Assembly: GCA_002914845.1 (NCBI GenBank) | Contig: JXTC01000020.1 | Location: forward strand, 1,554,019-1,618,018 | Length of the DNA: 64,000 nt | Direction of reading: 5' to 3' | Source: Trema orientale | Lineage: Eukaryota; Streptophyta; Magnoliopsida; Rosales; Cannabaceae | Shown: piece after piece, positions 37,615-47,299 of the stretch | Layout of the letters: the number at the start of each line of letters is the position of its first letter | How positions within the stretch are numbered: position 1 is the stretch's first letter | Notes under the pieces: model-generated | What the model was told of the DNA's origin: nothing | The model's input: the letters and a program-made list of their open reading frames with translations, nothing else | Databases searched by the model: none | Position numbers and translations under genes: made by a program

Positions 37615-37995
37615 GAGTCTAAAAGAAACCAAAAATTTGCAAAACCCATCATAAGAGAGGAGCAGGATGCACAAGGGAGAGAGGAGCATGAACACGGCGT
37701 TCGACGGGTCGCCGAGGTCAGTGATTTGGCGCTGCGAGGGCCTAGAGTGACGCGTCGAGCGAACACCCTAGAGAATGGCGGGTCATATTTCCAAGTCTGG
37801 TCATCGTGCACATAGATGTTGAAGAGAGTTTTGGGGTTTTGGTTCATTTAAAGCTCGCAGAGCAGAGCAAAAGAGAGAGGAGCCACTGTGAGGAACATGA
37901 GCGCCAATGGGGAGAAAGAGACGCCGTGGAGGAGATTGGATCTTTAGGGTTTAGCCCATGTAGAAGAGTCATTCGTGGCCATGAGGGAGAAAGAG
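37615..37995 (-). pseudogene. GC-rich gene-like patch, possible captured gene fragment
   Basis: A patch clearly richer in G+C than its surroundings, next to the right arm of the composite element. On the minus strand it looks like a gene start: a CT-rich leader ('ctcctctctttctccctca'), an ATG and about 79 open codons (37608-37847), and a hydrophobic stretch in another frame. I recognise no protein family. It could be a host fragment carried by the element (Pack-MULE fashion) or an element-specific sequence. Confidence 0.3.
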
Positions 37996-38771
37996 AGGAG
38001 AAAGTTTTTTTCTTTTTTAATTAAAGTTTGGTTTAATTTGTTTTCCAAATGGTTGATTTGTTTTAAAAATGAATTATTTCAAATTATCTATTTATTTAAT
38101 TTGTTTTTATTTTGATTCTTTTATTTGCATTTGGCAACAATTACATGATATCTCAAAGTCGGATTATGATGGGTATTTTTGCCTTTTAATAACCAAAACT
38201 GCGAAAAATAGGGACGAATGATATACGTTGTTTACAATTCCAAATGTGGGGATAATTTTATTGCAGAGTCAAAAATACGGAGTCAAATTTGAAGGAAGTG
38301 CATACTTTGAGGTATTTTTGGCAGTTTACTCATTTCTGATTGATTAGAAGCTTAACAACGATTCTGAACAGTAGCATTTTCTGAAATCTTTTCTTTCGAG
38401 GATACCCGCCAAACAGGGAAAGCAACCAAATCATAGCTAAATTTTAGTTCAGTTTGTGTGTGTGTGTATGTGTTTTTTTTTTTCTCCTTTTGTTTTTAGA
38501 TTTTAATTTTTTGGAGGCAATACCCATTTGTCGTGCTTCATTTGACCGTTTCTTCCCCTCCATTTTTCTCTTAAATTAATTCCCTTTTTTGACCGTTAAA
38601 AGACCCTCTTTTCTGCCCCCTTTTCTGTATTCAACCGTTAAAAATTAGTAACAGTAGTCAGTAACACAAGGAAGACCAAAGACCAAGAAAACCAGCTGGG
38701 CCTGGGCCCCCACTTTCCCCTCTTCCCCAGGCCCTACAACGGCTAGTTTAGACTTTCTCCCCTGAAACCCC

Positions 38772-38790
38772 AACTCCATAAATACCACCA
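38772..38790 (+). promoter_or_regulatory. TATA-like box of the ENODL gene
   Basis: CCATAAATACCACC lies about 155 bp upstream of the ENODL ATG and is followed by a C-rich, CT-rich leader, typical of plant leaders. Placement is by motif only. Confidence 0.4.
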
Positions 38791-38933
38791 TAAACCTCAA
38801 CCTAAAACCCCAATCTCAAATCATCACTCTCCATTCTCCTCTCACTCAAAATCCGTACACTTCATTCAACCCAAACCCCCCCCCTCACTACACCCCCTCA
38901 GTGCCCCCTCTCTTAGAGTCTGTCTATACCACC

Positions 38934-39581
38934 ATGGCCAGCTTCTCAAGAACTTCATCTTCTCTGTTCCTTCTACTCACCTCTCTCCTTTTCACCATCT
39001 CAGAAGCTAAAGAAATCTTAGTCGGAGGCAAGTCCGATGCATGGTCAATCCCACCATCATCCTCCTCTCAAACCACCCAACTCCTCAACCAATGGGCCGA
39101 ATCGACCCGTTTCCGCATCGGGGACACTCTTGGTAATTTCACATTCTCTTATATTGCATAGACATACTATATATGTGTATATAGAGATACCCTTTTACTG
39201 ATTCTTGTTGTGATTGATTAACTTTTAGTGTGGAAGTACGATGCCGAGAAGGATTCGGTGTTGGAAGTGAGCAAGCAGGACTACGAGACCTGCAACACCT
39301 CTCGGCCCATTAAGGAGCACAAGGACGGGAACACCAGGGTGAGTTTGGGCCGGGCCGGCCCATTCTACTTCATCAGTGGGGCCAAGGGACACTGCGAGAA
39401 GGGCCAGAAGCTGATCGTGGTGGTGCTTTCTCCGAGGGGCGACAGGTTCCTTGGTATTTCGCCGGCGCCTTCTCCCGCCGAGATCGACGGTCCGGCAGTT
39501 GCTCCGACCAGTGGCGCATCGAGCTTGCGAGGTGGTTTGGTTGTGGCTTTTGGGTTGTTGTTGGTTTTGGGATTGTTTTGA
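38934..39581 (+). CDS. ENODL: Early nodulin-like protein (phytocyanin family, GPI-anchored)
   Basis: Two exons, 38934-39132 and 39229-39581 (552 nt, 183 residues), with a phase-1 intron in the position usual for phytocyanins. A signal peptide (about residues 1-25) precedes a plastocyanin-like domain (about 26-135): KEILVGGKSDAW, FRIGDTLVWKYD and FYFISGAKGHCEKGQK. C88 and C122 form the expected disulfide. The copper site is incomplete: the Cys ligand position is S116 and the first His is absent, although H121 and Q126 remain. The protein should therefore not bind type-1 copper, as known for ENODLs. A Pro/Ser/Ala arabinogalactan-like segment (SPAPSPAEIDGPAVAPTSG) and a hydrophobic C-terminus signal a GPI anchor. 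Roles of this group at the plasma membrane include reproduction and transport-related functions, and the specific role here is unknown. Translation could not begin at 38901 because that codon is GTG; the first ATG (ACCATGGCC) is strong. Confidence 0.93.
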
Positions 39582-40496
39582 ATCATGGATATTGTAGTTT
39601 AGAGTGGATTTCATTCTTTTTTGGGTGGGGATTATTTGATTCGTTGAATGCAAGCTTTGGCATCTAATTATTATTTGTTATTCAATTTTTAGATTATAGT
39701 AATATTTATTATTCTTTTCCTTTTGAAAATCTCGTGGTTTTTTTTTTTTCCCCCTTTCACGGCCAAAGTGGCCAAGTGCTTTAATAATTCGGATTAATAG
39801 TAAATGATCAAGTGCCCAAAGTGATCAAGTGCTTAATAGTAATGTCAAGTCTTAAAATCAACTTAGCAAATGTCCCGTAACAATAATTGGAAGGAATGAA
39901 TTCTATACCACATGTATTTCGTACATAAAATGTTATGTCTGAGAATTTACCCAAAAATCAATATATGTGTTAAATCAATATACATATCTTATACCTGTAT
40001 ATGTCTAGAAAACGGCAAAAAAAAAAAAAAAGAAAATACTTAGCCTAAATTTCATTTTTATATTTAACACAAAATTGAGCAAAACAAATTACATTGTGGA
40101 GAATTTTTGTGCTATATGTCAAATTATATATAATTAAAACAATGATTAGTCCTTCAAAAAAAAAAATAAAACAATGAAATAATATCGTTTAACTTAGCCA
40201 ATGGTCCTCAAAAAAATAATAAAAAGAAACTTCATCGTTGTACAAGAGCAAACTTTGTCTTGATCCAAAAAAACATTTCAAATGAAAATAATTTGATTTC
40301 CCCTTCGTCATAAATGTATTAATCAATAACAGAACAGAAATTTACTAGCGGACACACAATATGCCAATATGGGACACAATGCAGAGAATACAATAGTTCT
40401 TCTAGGAATTTAATTATAGGCCCCCACCTCTTCAATTAGGAATTAATTACAACTGCAGTGATTATGGAATTAGTTCCAATTGCTTTCTTTTTGAAA
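39582..40496. other. Intergenic region between convergent ENODL and MYB
   Basis: Contains the two 3' UTRs. AT-rich with A-runs at about 40017-40032 and 40157-40167. A short repeated phrase 'agtgatcaagtgcttaatagtaa' occurs near 39775-39840. No gene or RNA is seen. Confidence 0.4.
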
Positions 40497-42575
40497 CTAA
40501 TTTGGTTGTTGCCACAAAGAAAACATTTGGTCCCCCCATTCAACATCTCCTTCTCCATGGAATAAGCTTAAATTCACAGCTGATGAGCCACAACTCTGCC
40601 AATAGTACTCCTCATCACTCAACTCAGCATGTGATGATGATAATCTGCATATTATATCATGATCGTCATCAATAAAATTGGCCCAATTCCCTCGTTCTAA
40701 TTCTTCTCTAACACCAAAATTGTGAAGGCCCATTTCCATTTCAACCTCTTGATCTTCAAGGATACAATCACTAAGGCGCCTTATTTCTTTGTCTAGCCAT
40801 TCTTCTGGCTCATCATTATTATTATCATTCTCCTTGTTCTCCATTTCTTTTCCAGGTGGGCTAAATTCTACACTTTCTCCCTCATTGAAAAGCTCCAACA
40901 TTGTGACAACATCAACACAAAAACCCTTTTCATCAATAGTAAAGTTACCACCTGTATTTTCCTCAAGCCCATCTTCAAGAATATAATTAAGGCCCATTAT
41001 CTCTCTCTCCAGCCACCCTTCCAGTTCCAACTGCTCCTCTTCTTTGGTTTTAATAGCTTCATCCCTACTTGAAACACTTGCACTAGTAGTATCACTAGTA
41101 CTACCTTTGGTTTTGGACCATAAATATTCTACAGTACTGTCTTTCTTTTCAGCTGATGGAGTAGTACTACAAGATTTTTCTCTAGGCAAAACTTGATTTA
41201 TGTGTCTTTTTGTTGTTGAGTAGGTGAGATTAGTAGCCTTGTTCTTTTTCATGGCTGCTCGGCTTGTTCGACCGGATCGACGACCACTTGGACGGATGTT
41301 ACTAGCTGGGACGACATGATTCGTGGTGGTTGACGACAATGATTCCTTTCCCAAGTGTGTAAAGCAGTAAATTTTTCGTCTCAAATGAGAATTCCAGTAG
41401 TTTTTTATTTCATTATCCGTTCGTCCCGGTAAATGCTTGGCTATCAATGACCACCTATACTTGTTACAAAGCAAATATAAATATGTATAGATTATGATTA
41501 AAGTTCAAACCAATTTCGATTACTAATAAAAATTTAGAGGGAATACTAGCTCAAAGTTCAAATAGTAGGAGGTATATTTTATGATCACTATAGTACATGG
41601 CATATGTCTAACCGGTTAAGATTTGTCTCGGCATGGCAAGTGGATGGTGGCGTTTGGTAGTAGCAAAGTTGGAATATTAATATACATAGTACCGATATTT
41701 TCATTGCGAAGAAACTACGTACAAAGCATGGTTAGCTGTCCTTTTCGACAAAAAGTGGATCGAAAAGGAAATATAAATGCATGAAAACAAGTGAAAGCTA
41801 TACGAAACACTGTTCCAGAAAAAAGGGAATTAATGAAACGTTGTGCGGCTTCACCAAAAATTATAATAATGCATGGAATTATTACCTTAACTTATTTATG
41901 ATTTGGCGAACCACTTATTTTCTTATTTAACTTTAATCAACATAAGAAAAAGTTCTTTTAAAGATCACAAGTTAGCCCACATATATGCCAATTGCATTGT
42001 CCTTTAATATTTAAAATTATCAGTATATACGTAAATACAAAAACGTCTTTTAAGCTTATTTGCAAAAAAAAAAAGATCGAATAAGTTGATACTAATAACT
42101 TGTGTTCGTAAATTGTCGAATGATAGAAGAAAATTGAAGTTATATATAATACCTATTACCCAAAGTATTTCGTAACTTAATTATGGTTTCCTCCTCCTCC
42201 GTGGTGATGTTCCCCCTCCTCAAGTCGTCCTTGAGATAATTTACCCATCTCAGTCTGCAACTCTTGCCGCACCTAAGCAGTCCTAATACGTTGTAATAAT
42301 ACAACAATATTTCATGATCATTACTACATTTTACTAGCTCGTAGATCATATTTATGTATGTAATAACAATTATAAAAATATGACAAGTACTTAAGTACTT
42401 GGACAATATAAATAAGTAAAATATATGTACATGATATTATACCTGCTTTCTTGGGTAAAGATCTCCAAGAGCCTTCTCCATGGGCTTGAATGTAGTTGGT
42501 CAATATTTTATCTTCTTCAGCTGTCCATTTCCCTCTATTCAACCCCAGTTTCTCACAGCATGGTGCTCTTCCCAT
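40497..42575 (-). CDS. MYB: R2R3-MYB transcription factor, subgroup 7 (flavonol regulator type)
   Basis: Three exons on the minus strand: 42443-42575, 42153-42282 and 40497-41454 (1221 nt, 406 residues), with the classic R2R3 intron positions. R2 (about residues 14-61) starts [13 protein letters not shown]3 (about 67-112) ends [20 protein letters not shown]. Trp spacing is normal, with the usual R3 first-Trp change. Downstream, GRTSRAAMK at residues 149-157 matches the subgroup-7 motif (GRTxRSxMK-like) of AtMYB11, MYB12 and MYB111. The bHLH-binding motif of R3 is not kept (E-T at its start), fitting factors that act without a bHLH partner. The rest is acidic and Asn/Ser-rich, as in activation domains. 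Known members switch on CHS, CHI, F3H and FLS for flavonol synthesis in the nucleus, and that role is inferred. The second subgroup-7 motif (SG7-2) was not seen. Intact, with a CACTA element starting 595 bp upstream. Confidence 0.93.
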
Positions 42576-43170
42576 CTTTTCCGCTAAAGACGCCCTTCTT
42601 TGGTTTTCTTTTGCTTATTTATACATGTATTATGTATACTTGTACACATAAATATGGGAGCTAGCCAACGATCATCACTAGAAGCTAGAGATACCAGGCT
42701 GAAGGAGTGCCACGAGTGTAGGAAGTCTTTCGGAAAGATGTAACTGGAAATTAAAGGCAGTAAGAGATACCACGTTAGCTCACTGGTTTGGCAAGAGCAC
42801 GAAAATAAATGTCACGACTCACGAATAATGAATATGTTTACTATTTTGGCTCCTTTTGGCAGAAGTTGTTAGATGTCCCCTTCAAATTAAGTAACTGAAC
42901 TGTTAAAAGACATCACCGTTTAGAATTATTAACCCAATTCCAACTTGTACAGATTTTTGGGGTATGTGTGTATAATGTATACACATATATATATATATAT
43001 TATATGATTGTATGACTACATTGGCATCACTATCATTCGACTGCTACCTTATGAAACATAGGAATATAGGATGAGAACGTTCAACGTTGTTAGTTGTTAC
43101 CTATGAGGCTATAGTTGATTATTATCTTTCGTAATTAGACATGGTATATTATATTAGGAAACAATATTCT
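42576..43170 (-). promoter_or_regulatory. MYB promoter region, TATA-like box
   Basis: On the gene strand TATAAATA occurs at about 42616-42623, 41-48 nt before the ATG, which would give a very short leader, so the true start may differ. A (TA)n tract lies at about 42984-43000. The proximal promoter ends at the CACTA element at 43171. Confidence 0.35.
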
Positions 43171-43460
43171 CACTACAAGAAAAGAGACTTTTGGCAACCA
43201 AATTTTCAGCTACTAAAATGTATTAGTAGCGATAAATTATATTTTGCTATCAATTTGTGGTAGCAGAAAATTTTAGTAGGGAAACAATGAAAATGAGACC
43301 AAATCTTTTGGCTCCCAAAATTTTGATAGCCTAATAATATTTTTGGAGAAATACTAGTGAATTTGGTGGGTTAATGGGTTATTGACTATCAAAAATTGTT
43401 AGTGGCAAATAATGTCTTTTTGGCTACTAAATAGTTACTAGCCGAAAATTTAAAATATTT
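43171..43460 (+). repeat. CACTA left subterminal repeat region
   Basis: Recurrent short motifs such as 'ttttggcaacc', 'cagctactaaaat', 'ttgtggtagcagaaaatttt' and 'ttttggctactaaat' within 290 bp of the left end. In CACTA elements such subterminal repeats bind the transposon's own DNA-binding protein. The matching zone at the right end has the same motifs inverted. Confidence 0.7.
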
Positions 43461-43464
43461 CTTA

Positions 43465-43638
43465 GGGGATGGCTACGGTAGGGGCGTCCCTACGTAGGGT
43501 CATGTCTTAATTATCGTTGGATGGGAATCTGTGGGGAATAACGGGAATCTGTGGAGAATCTATTTATATACAGATTCACATCTAACGGTGAATAGACAGG
43601 ACCCTACGTAGGGGCGCCCCTACTGTAGACGCGCCCTC
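43465..43638. mobile_element. Fold-back MITE, family A copy 1 (inside CACTA)
   Basis: 174 bp with a long near-palindrome: left 'ctacggtaggggcgtccctacgtaggg' against the right minus-strand 'ctacagtaggggcgcccctacgtaggg'. Flanking 7-bp direct repeat TTTCTTA (43458-43464 and 43639-43645). Same family as 62185-62325 (shared GGCGTCCCTACGTA and GATGGGAATCTGTG). It inserted into the CACTA element, so it is younger than that insertion. Confidence 0.8.
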
Positions 43639-44528
43639 TTTCTTATAGCTCAATCTATTCAAGTTTTGTGCTACCACATATTTTATAGTTAAATATACGT
43701 ATATTTTCTATATTTTTGTTTAGACACTGCAAGCGTAACAAAAAGATTATTGTAGACACATTTTTTTTTAGTGTAATTATAAGGTAGTAGAATATTTGTT
43801 AAACTTCGTTCAAAATAATTCAAAAATCATGCCAGTAAAGTTTTAACAATGAATTATATAACTCTTAGTCAAATCCTCCTTGATACATATTATATATCAA
43901 ATGGTGTCAATTGTATTCTGTTTCTATTAAAAAATTTATTCTAGAAGTGTTATTTAATTTTACTAGTTGTTGCATATTCTTATTTTTTTACACATAAATA
44001 ATGTATTGAGGAATAAAGACGAGAAAGAAAAAAGCACTAGAAAAAAATTATTAAATTACAAAATATCAGATGAAGGTAAATTTTCTTTCGTGGAGATATG
44101 AATCTTGTATACAAAATTATTAAGAACAAAAAAATACAGCGAGAATAAATTTTTTTAGGGGGACAAAAAAAGCAATAAATATGTCACTTGTTCATATCTA
44201 TTTATTTTTAAAGTGAATTAAGGGGAAAAAATAAAAATATCAAAGCGTGCATTGTTTTTTTTTTTTTTTAATGAAACGTGCATTGTTTTTAATCCAATTA
44301 ATTTTGAAACAAGATATTTAAATTATAAATATTCCAAAAATAGAGGAACAAATAATTTTTCTCTAAGGATAGTAGAACAAATTAAGGGAGATTAAAATCA
44401 GTATATTTAAATATTTCCAGCAAATAATAACAAGAAGTTTAGATTTAAAATTTAAATCGACTCAAATTCAAAATTTTGAACGAGAACATTTATTTAAGTT
44501 GATTTAAATTCAAAATAAATTAGTTACC

Positions 44529-45160
44529 TGGGGTACTTATCAGTTGAAATCTAACCTATTTTAGCTATATTCCATCCAATCTAATTATAGGTCAGTTTTA
44601 GAAAATTGCTATCCAATCCAATCCAATTTACTTATAAAAACCGATCCAATCCAATCCAACTAGTAATTGGATTGGATCGGTTTTTTTAATCGGTTATGAG
44701 CAAAATTTTTTGAAGATTTTTTTCTATTATATTTCAAATTAAAAGAATAAAAATCAAAATCTATATAACATAATAAAACTCTAGAATTCAAACTCTTGGC
44801 CTTTTTCCAATGTACTTCTAAGAAGAGGTAGTAAATGAGGGAAAGAGATGAATATATTACTTAGTTGAGATATAATTTTCATTTAATTTAGTAAAATAAT
44901 GTCTATATTAAGAGATACATAAATTAAAAATAGAAAAAAACTTGAATATATTTATTTTTTTAATTTATTTAATATAAATTAGATTGTTTCGGTTTTAATT
45001 GGATTTCTATTATGAGATCCGCCAACCGAACCAATCCAATTCAAACCCAATTTTTAGAATCCAATCCAATCTAATTATAATTGGATATCTAATTTTTTGT
45101 AATTGGATTAGATTGGATCGATCGAGTCAATCAGTTTGGATTGGATTTTGAGCACCCCTA
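44529..45160. mobile_element. hAT-type non-autonomous element (inside CACTA), 8-bp target duplication
   Basis: 632 bp, ends TGGGGTACTTA... and ...GAGCACCCCTA (minus-strand TAGGGGTGCTC). It is rich in ATCCAATCCAAT/ATTGGATTGGAT in both orientations, giving an internal fold (for example 44608-44680). The flanking 8-bp repeat TAGTTACC (44521-44528 and 45161-45168) is perfect, as expected for hAT. No ORF. Confidence 0.82.
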
Positions 45161-45177
45161 TAGTTACCTAACAAAAG

Positions 45178-45420
45178 GGAGAGATGAAAGTAAGATCTAA
45201 GTTGATCTGTTGAGAAGATATGTACGTACACCTATAAAACTTAACGTTATCTTTTTGTGCGTATGAAACTAAACATACACTTATAGAATTATTTATATAT
45301 TAAATATTTATTTCTAATTATAAATAAATCACAAGTTGAACGAAAATAAATAATTATATTTACTATATAATTCATAAATTTGTGCGTACACCTATAAAAT
45401 GTAACGTTATCTTTTTTTTA
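45178..45420. repeat. Diverged direct repeat inside CACTA
   Basis: 'gtacgtacacctataaaacttaacgttatcttttt' (about 45222) and 'gtgcgtacacctataaaatgtaacgttatcttttt' (about 45382) are about 160 bp apart in direct orientation. The stretch is otherwise AT-rich with no gene. Confidence 0.5.
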
Positions 45421-45687
45421 ACCCTTTTAATTTTTTTTTACATTACATAATAAAGTTAAGCGCAACAACCTCTAAGCTCTCTATTATAGCCATTGCAATT
45501 CTAATTACTTTTCAAATATCTCTCAAACTCCTCACTCTCTCAGTCTTCTCTATATAAAGAAGAATTTACCATTGTGATTAAGTTAACTGGCATAATTGTG
45601 ACAACCAAGTTGCCATTGTGATAATAAGCAAACTAGTATAATCATGACTATGAAGCGGCCGGTCTCCATTAGTAAGTGACTTTTTCT

Positions 45688-45900
45688 TGTTGAATTTGTA
45701 AATTGATCCTTAGGTATGAACATATCATTTTGTATTTATAGGCAATCTGACAGCTTAGAAAATCTGACAGTTGTTTTTTGGTCTTTATTTCTGATATAAT
45801 TTTAGGATTCTAATTGGGGAATTTATCCCTATATATACTGTGTATATAATTATACAAAGTGAATAAATTAAAAAAAAAACTATTCATCTCCAATTTTAAA
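45688..45900 (+). repeat. 5' LTR of the copia element
   Basis: 213 bp, TGTTGAATTTG start. It contains a promoter-like 'cctatatatactgtg' (45828-45842), as does the 3' copy ('cctatatataacgtg'). The primer-binding site starts at the next base. Confidence 0.85.
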
Positions 45901-45913
45901 TGGTATTAGAGCC
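45901..45913 (+). promoter_or_regulatory. tRNA primer-binding site
   Basis: TGGTATTAGAGCC, a near match to the TGGTATCAGAGC complementary to the 3' end of initiator-Met tRNA, directly after the 5' LTR. It confirms that the element is oriented on the plus strand. Confidence 0.85.
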
Positions 45914-46089
45914 GAAAATCAGTTCTTCAAATCCAACACTCAAATTCTCCAAAAAGAAAAGGTGGTGTATTCGAAAATAGCTACAAATTCAATTCCTAAA
46001 ATCCCACAAATTCCTCAAAAATCTCTTTAAAAGAAGGGAAAAAATGGAGAGATCGTCACTTCATTTTCTCTGTCGTACAAAGCCACAAA

Positions 46090-47001
46090 TTCCTCATCTC
46101 CAGTGACAAGCAACATCGGTCGTACCATTGAACCTGTAGTTCATCGAACATAGTCCCTCGGGATTCCTTTTTTGGCTATGGTTCCACCAATTTGGATATC
46201 TGACCAATTCAAAACATTTGTTCTTTGTACGGTCGGTTTTCTGGCAGTGGATCCATTTAACAGTTATCTTATCCATGTTATTGTCAGTTTTTTGATGGTT
46301 GGATCGATTCCAGGCTATCAATGCAGAAGTTTCAAAGTTTGTAGATTCACGATTTAGGATTGTACGACGTACTACCTCTCGTCGAATAATAAAATAATAC
46401 TCCTCTATACCTGGACTAGAATATCTGTGTAGTATTTCTCCACGAATCTGCTCAAAATCTCCATCTAATCCTACAAGAGAAATGTGCACCTTGAGCTAGT
46501 CAATGGACTTTCTGTATATTCGAATATCATCGAGATACTTCATGATGACTTTATCATGATGATCAAAGTCTTGAAATATTTCAGTTAACTTTTCATAATA
46601 TACAGAGAGTGGTCTCCCATTTTGTTCGGCATCGAAAGCTCTTTGGTTCAAGGAAAAAACTCGTAATTCGTCACTTCCATCAAAAAAGACCTTTGCTAGA
46701 GTACTACAAATGTCACGAGCAATAGGTAAGTATAAATAATGCTTTATAATGTTGGAGACTTAGACATTAATAGCCACCTTTTAACCTTTTGATTTTCAGC
46801 GCACCATTTCTCGTACCCATCATCAGATTCTATAGGTGGCTTTTTCTTCTCACGGATGTAGGATGATTTCTCACGTTCAGCGATGTGCATCTCCATAATT
46901 TGAGACCAGACATCATAATTAGACTCATTAAGAATGATTCCTGCATTGAACGCGCTTTTTGATTGGACAACTACAGATGATGCACTATTTTTCTCACTCA
47001 T
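46090..47001 (-). pseudogene. Copia gag remnant (UBN2-type) in antisense to its element
   Basis: Reading on the minus strand from 47001 gives a copia gag: start MSEKNSASS..., ESNYDVWSQIMEMHI, SDELRVFSLNQRAFD, later GLDGDFEQIRGEILHRY, and a zinc-knuckle-like tail CQKTDRTKNKCFEL with PNWW. It is broken by a frame change near 46745 and a stop near 46496. The gag is therefore opposite to the pol, LTRs and primer-binding site, which are on the plus strand. The zinc knuckle is damaged (the canonical His ligand is absent). No protease is recognisable between gag and the pre-integrase. This is either an internal inversion or a separate gag-bearing piece inserted in reverse. Confidence 0.85.
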
Positions 47002-47299
47002 TTTTTTTTTCTCTTTTTTTTTTGTGTTTTGTTTTTTTGTTTTTGTTTTTTTGTTTTTAACTTAGTAAGAAACGACTTCTATTAATAAGATATTAAAAGA
47101 AACGACTTAACAATAAATGACTTATATCAAGTATCCTAGCAAGAAACGACTATGATGACATTTGATATAAGCCCAACCTAATTAAACGATTAACAACACA
47201 AAAAGACTTCTAATAGATGTAAGCCCGACCCAAGTAAAAACTAATGTTACCAACTATAGGCCTAAAAACAAGATCTGATCTAAAGGGAAGAAGAATAAC

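Larger units (their letters stand above)
32214..38332. mobile_element. Large non-autonomous DNA transposon (MULE-like), 6.1 kb, 7-bp target duplication
   Basis: The left end TGAGTAAATTGC (32214) and right end GCAGTTTACTCA (38332) are inverted. Pairing continues with gaps for well over 100 bp (GACTC-TA..AAAATACCTCCGCATTTGAAATT against GACTCCGTATTTTTGACTC..CCACATTTGGAATT). TTTCTGA lies directly outside both ends (32207-32213 and 38333-38339). No transposase is recognisable. Inside are an LTR-like promoter (GGTCTATAAATAGAGAC, about 33719), gypsy-LTR-like motifs ('acgtaggcaacttagtc' at about 35880; 'tatgtaggcaactcg' at about 36195), tandem repeats, and a GC-rich patch near the right end. Long TIRs favour a Mutator-like class, but the 7-bp duplication is not the usual 9 bp. 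It ends about 600 bp upstream of the ENODL start codon. Confidence 0.6.

Noticed and set aside
45477..45670. Long flanking duplication around the copia element (similar text near 52640-52700)
   Set aside because: Similarity is short and diverged, compatible with chance in AT-rich DNA or an older repeat. The 5-bp TTTCT flank is the better target-site candidate.
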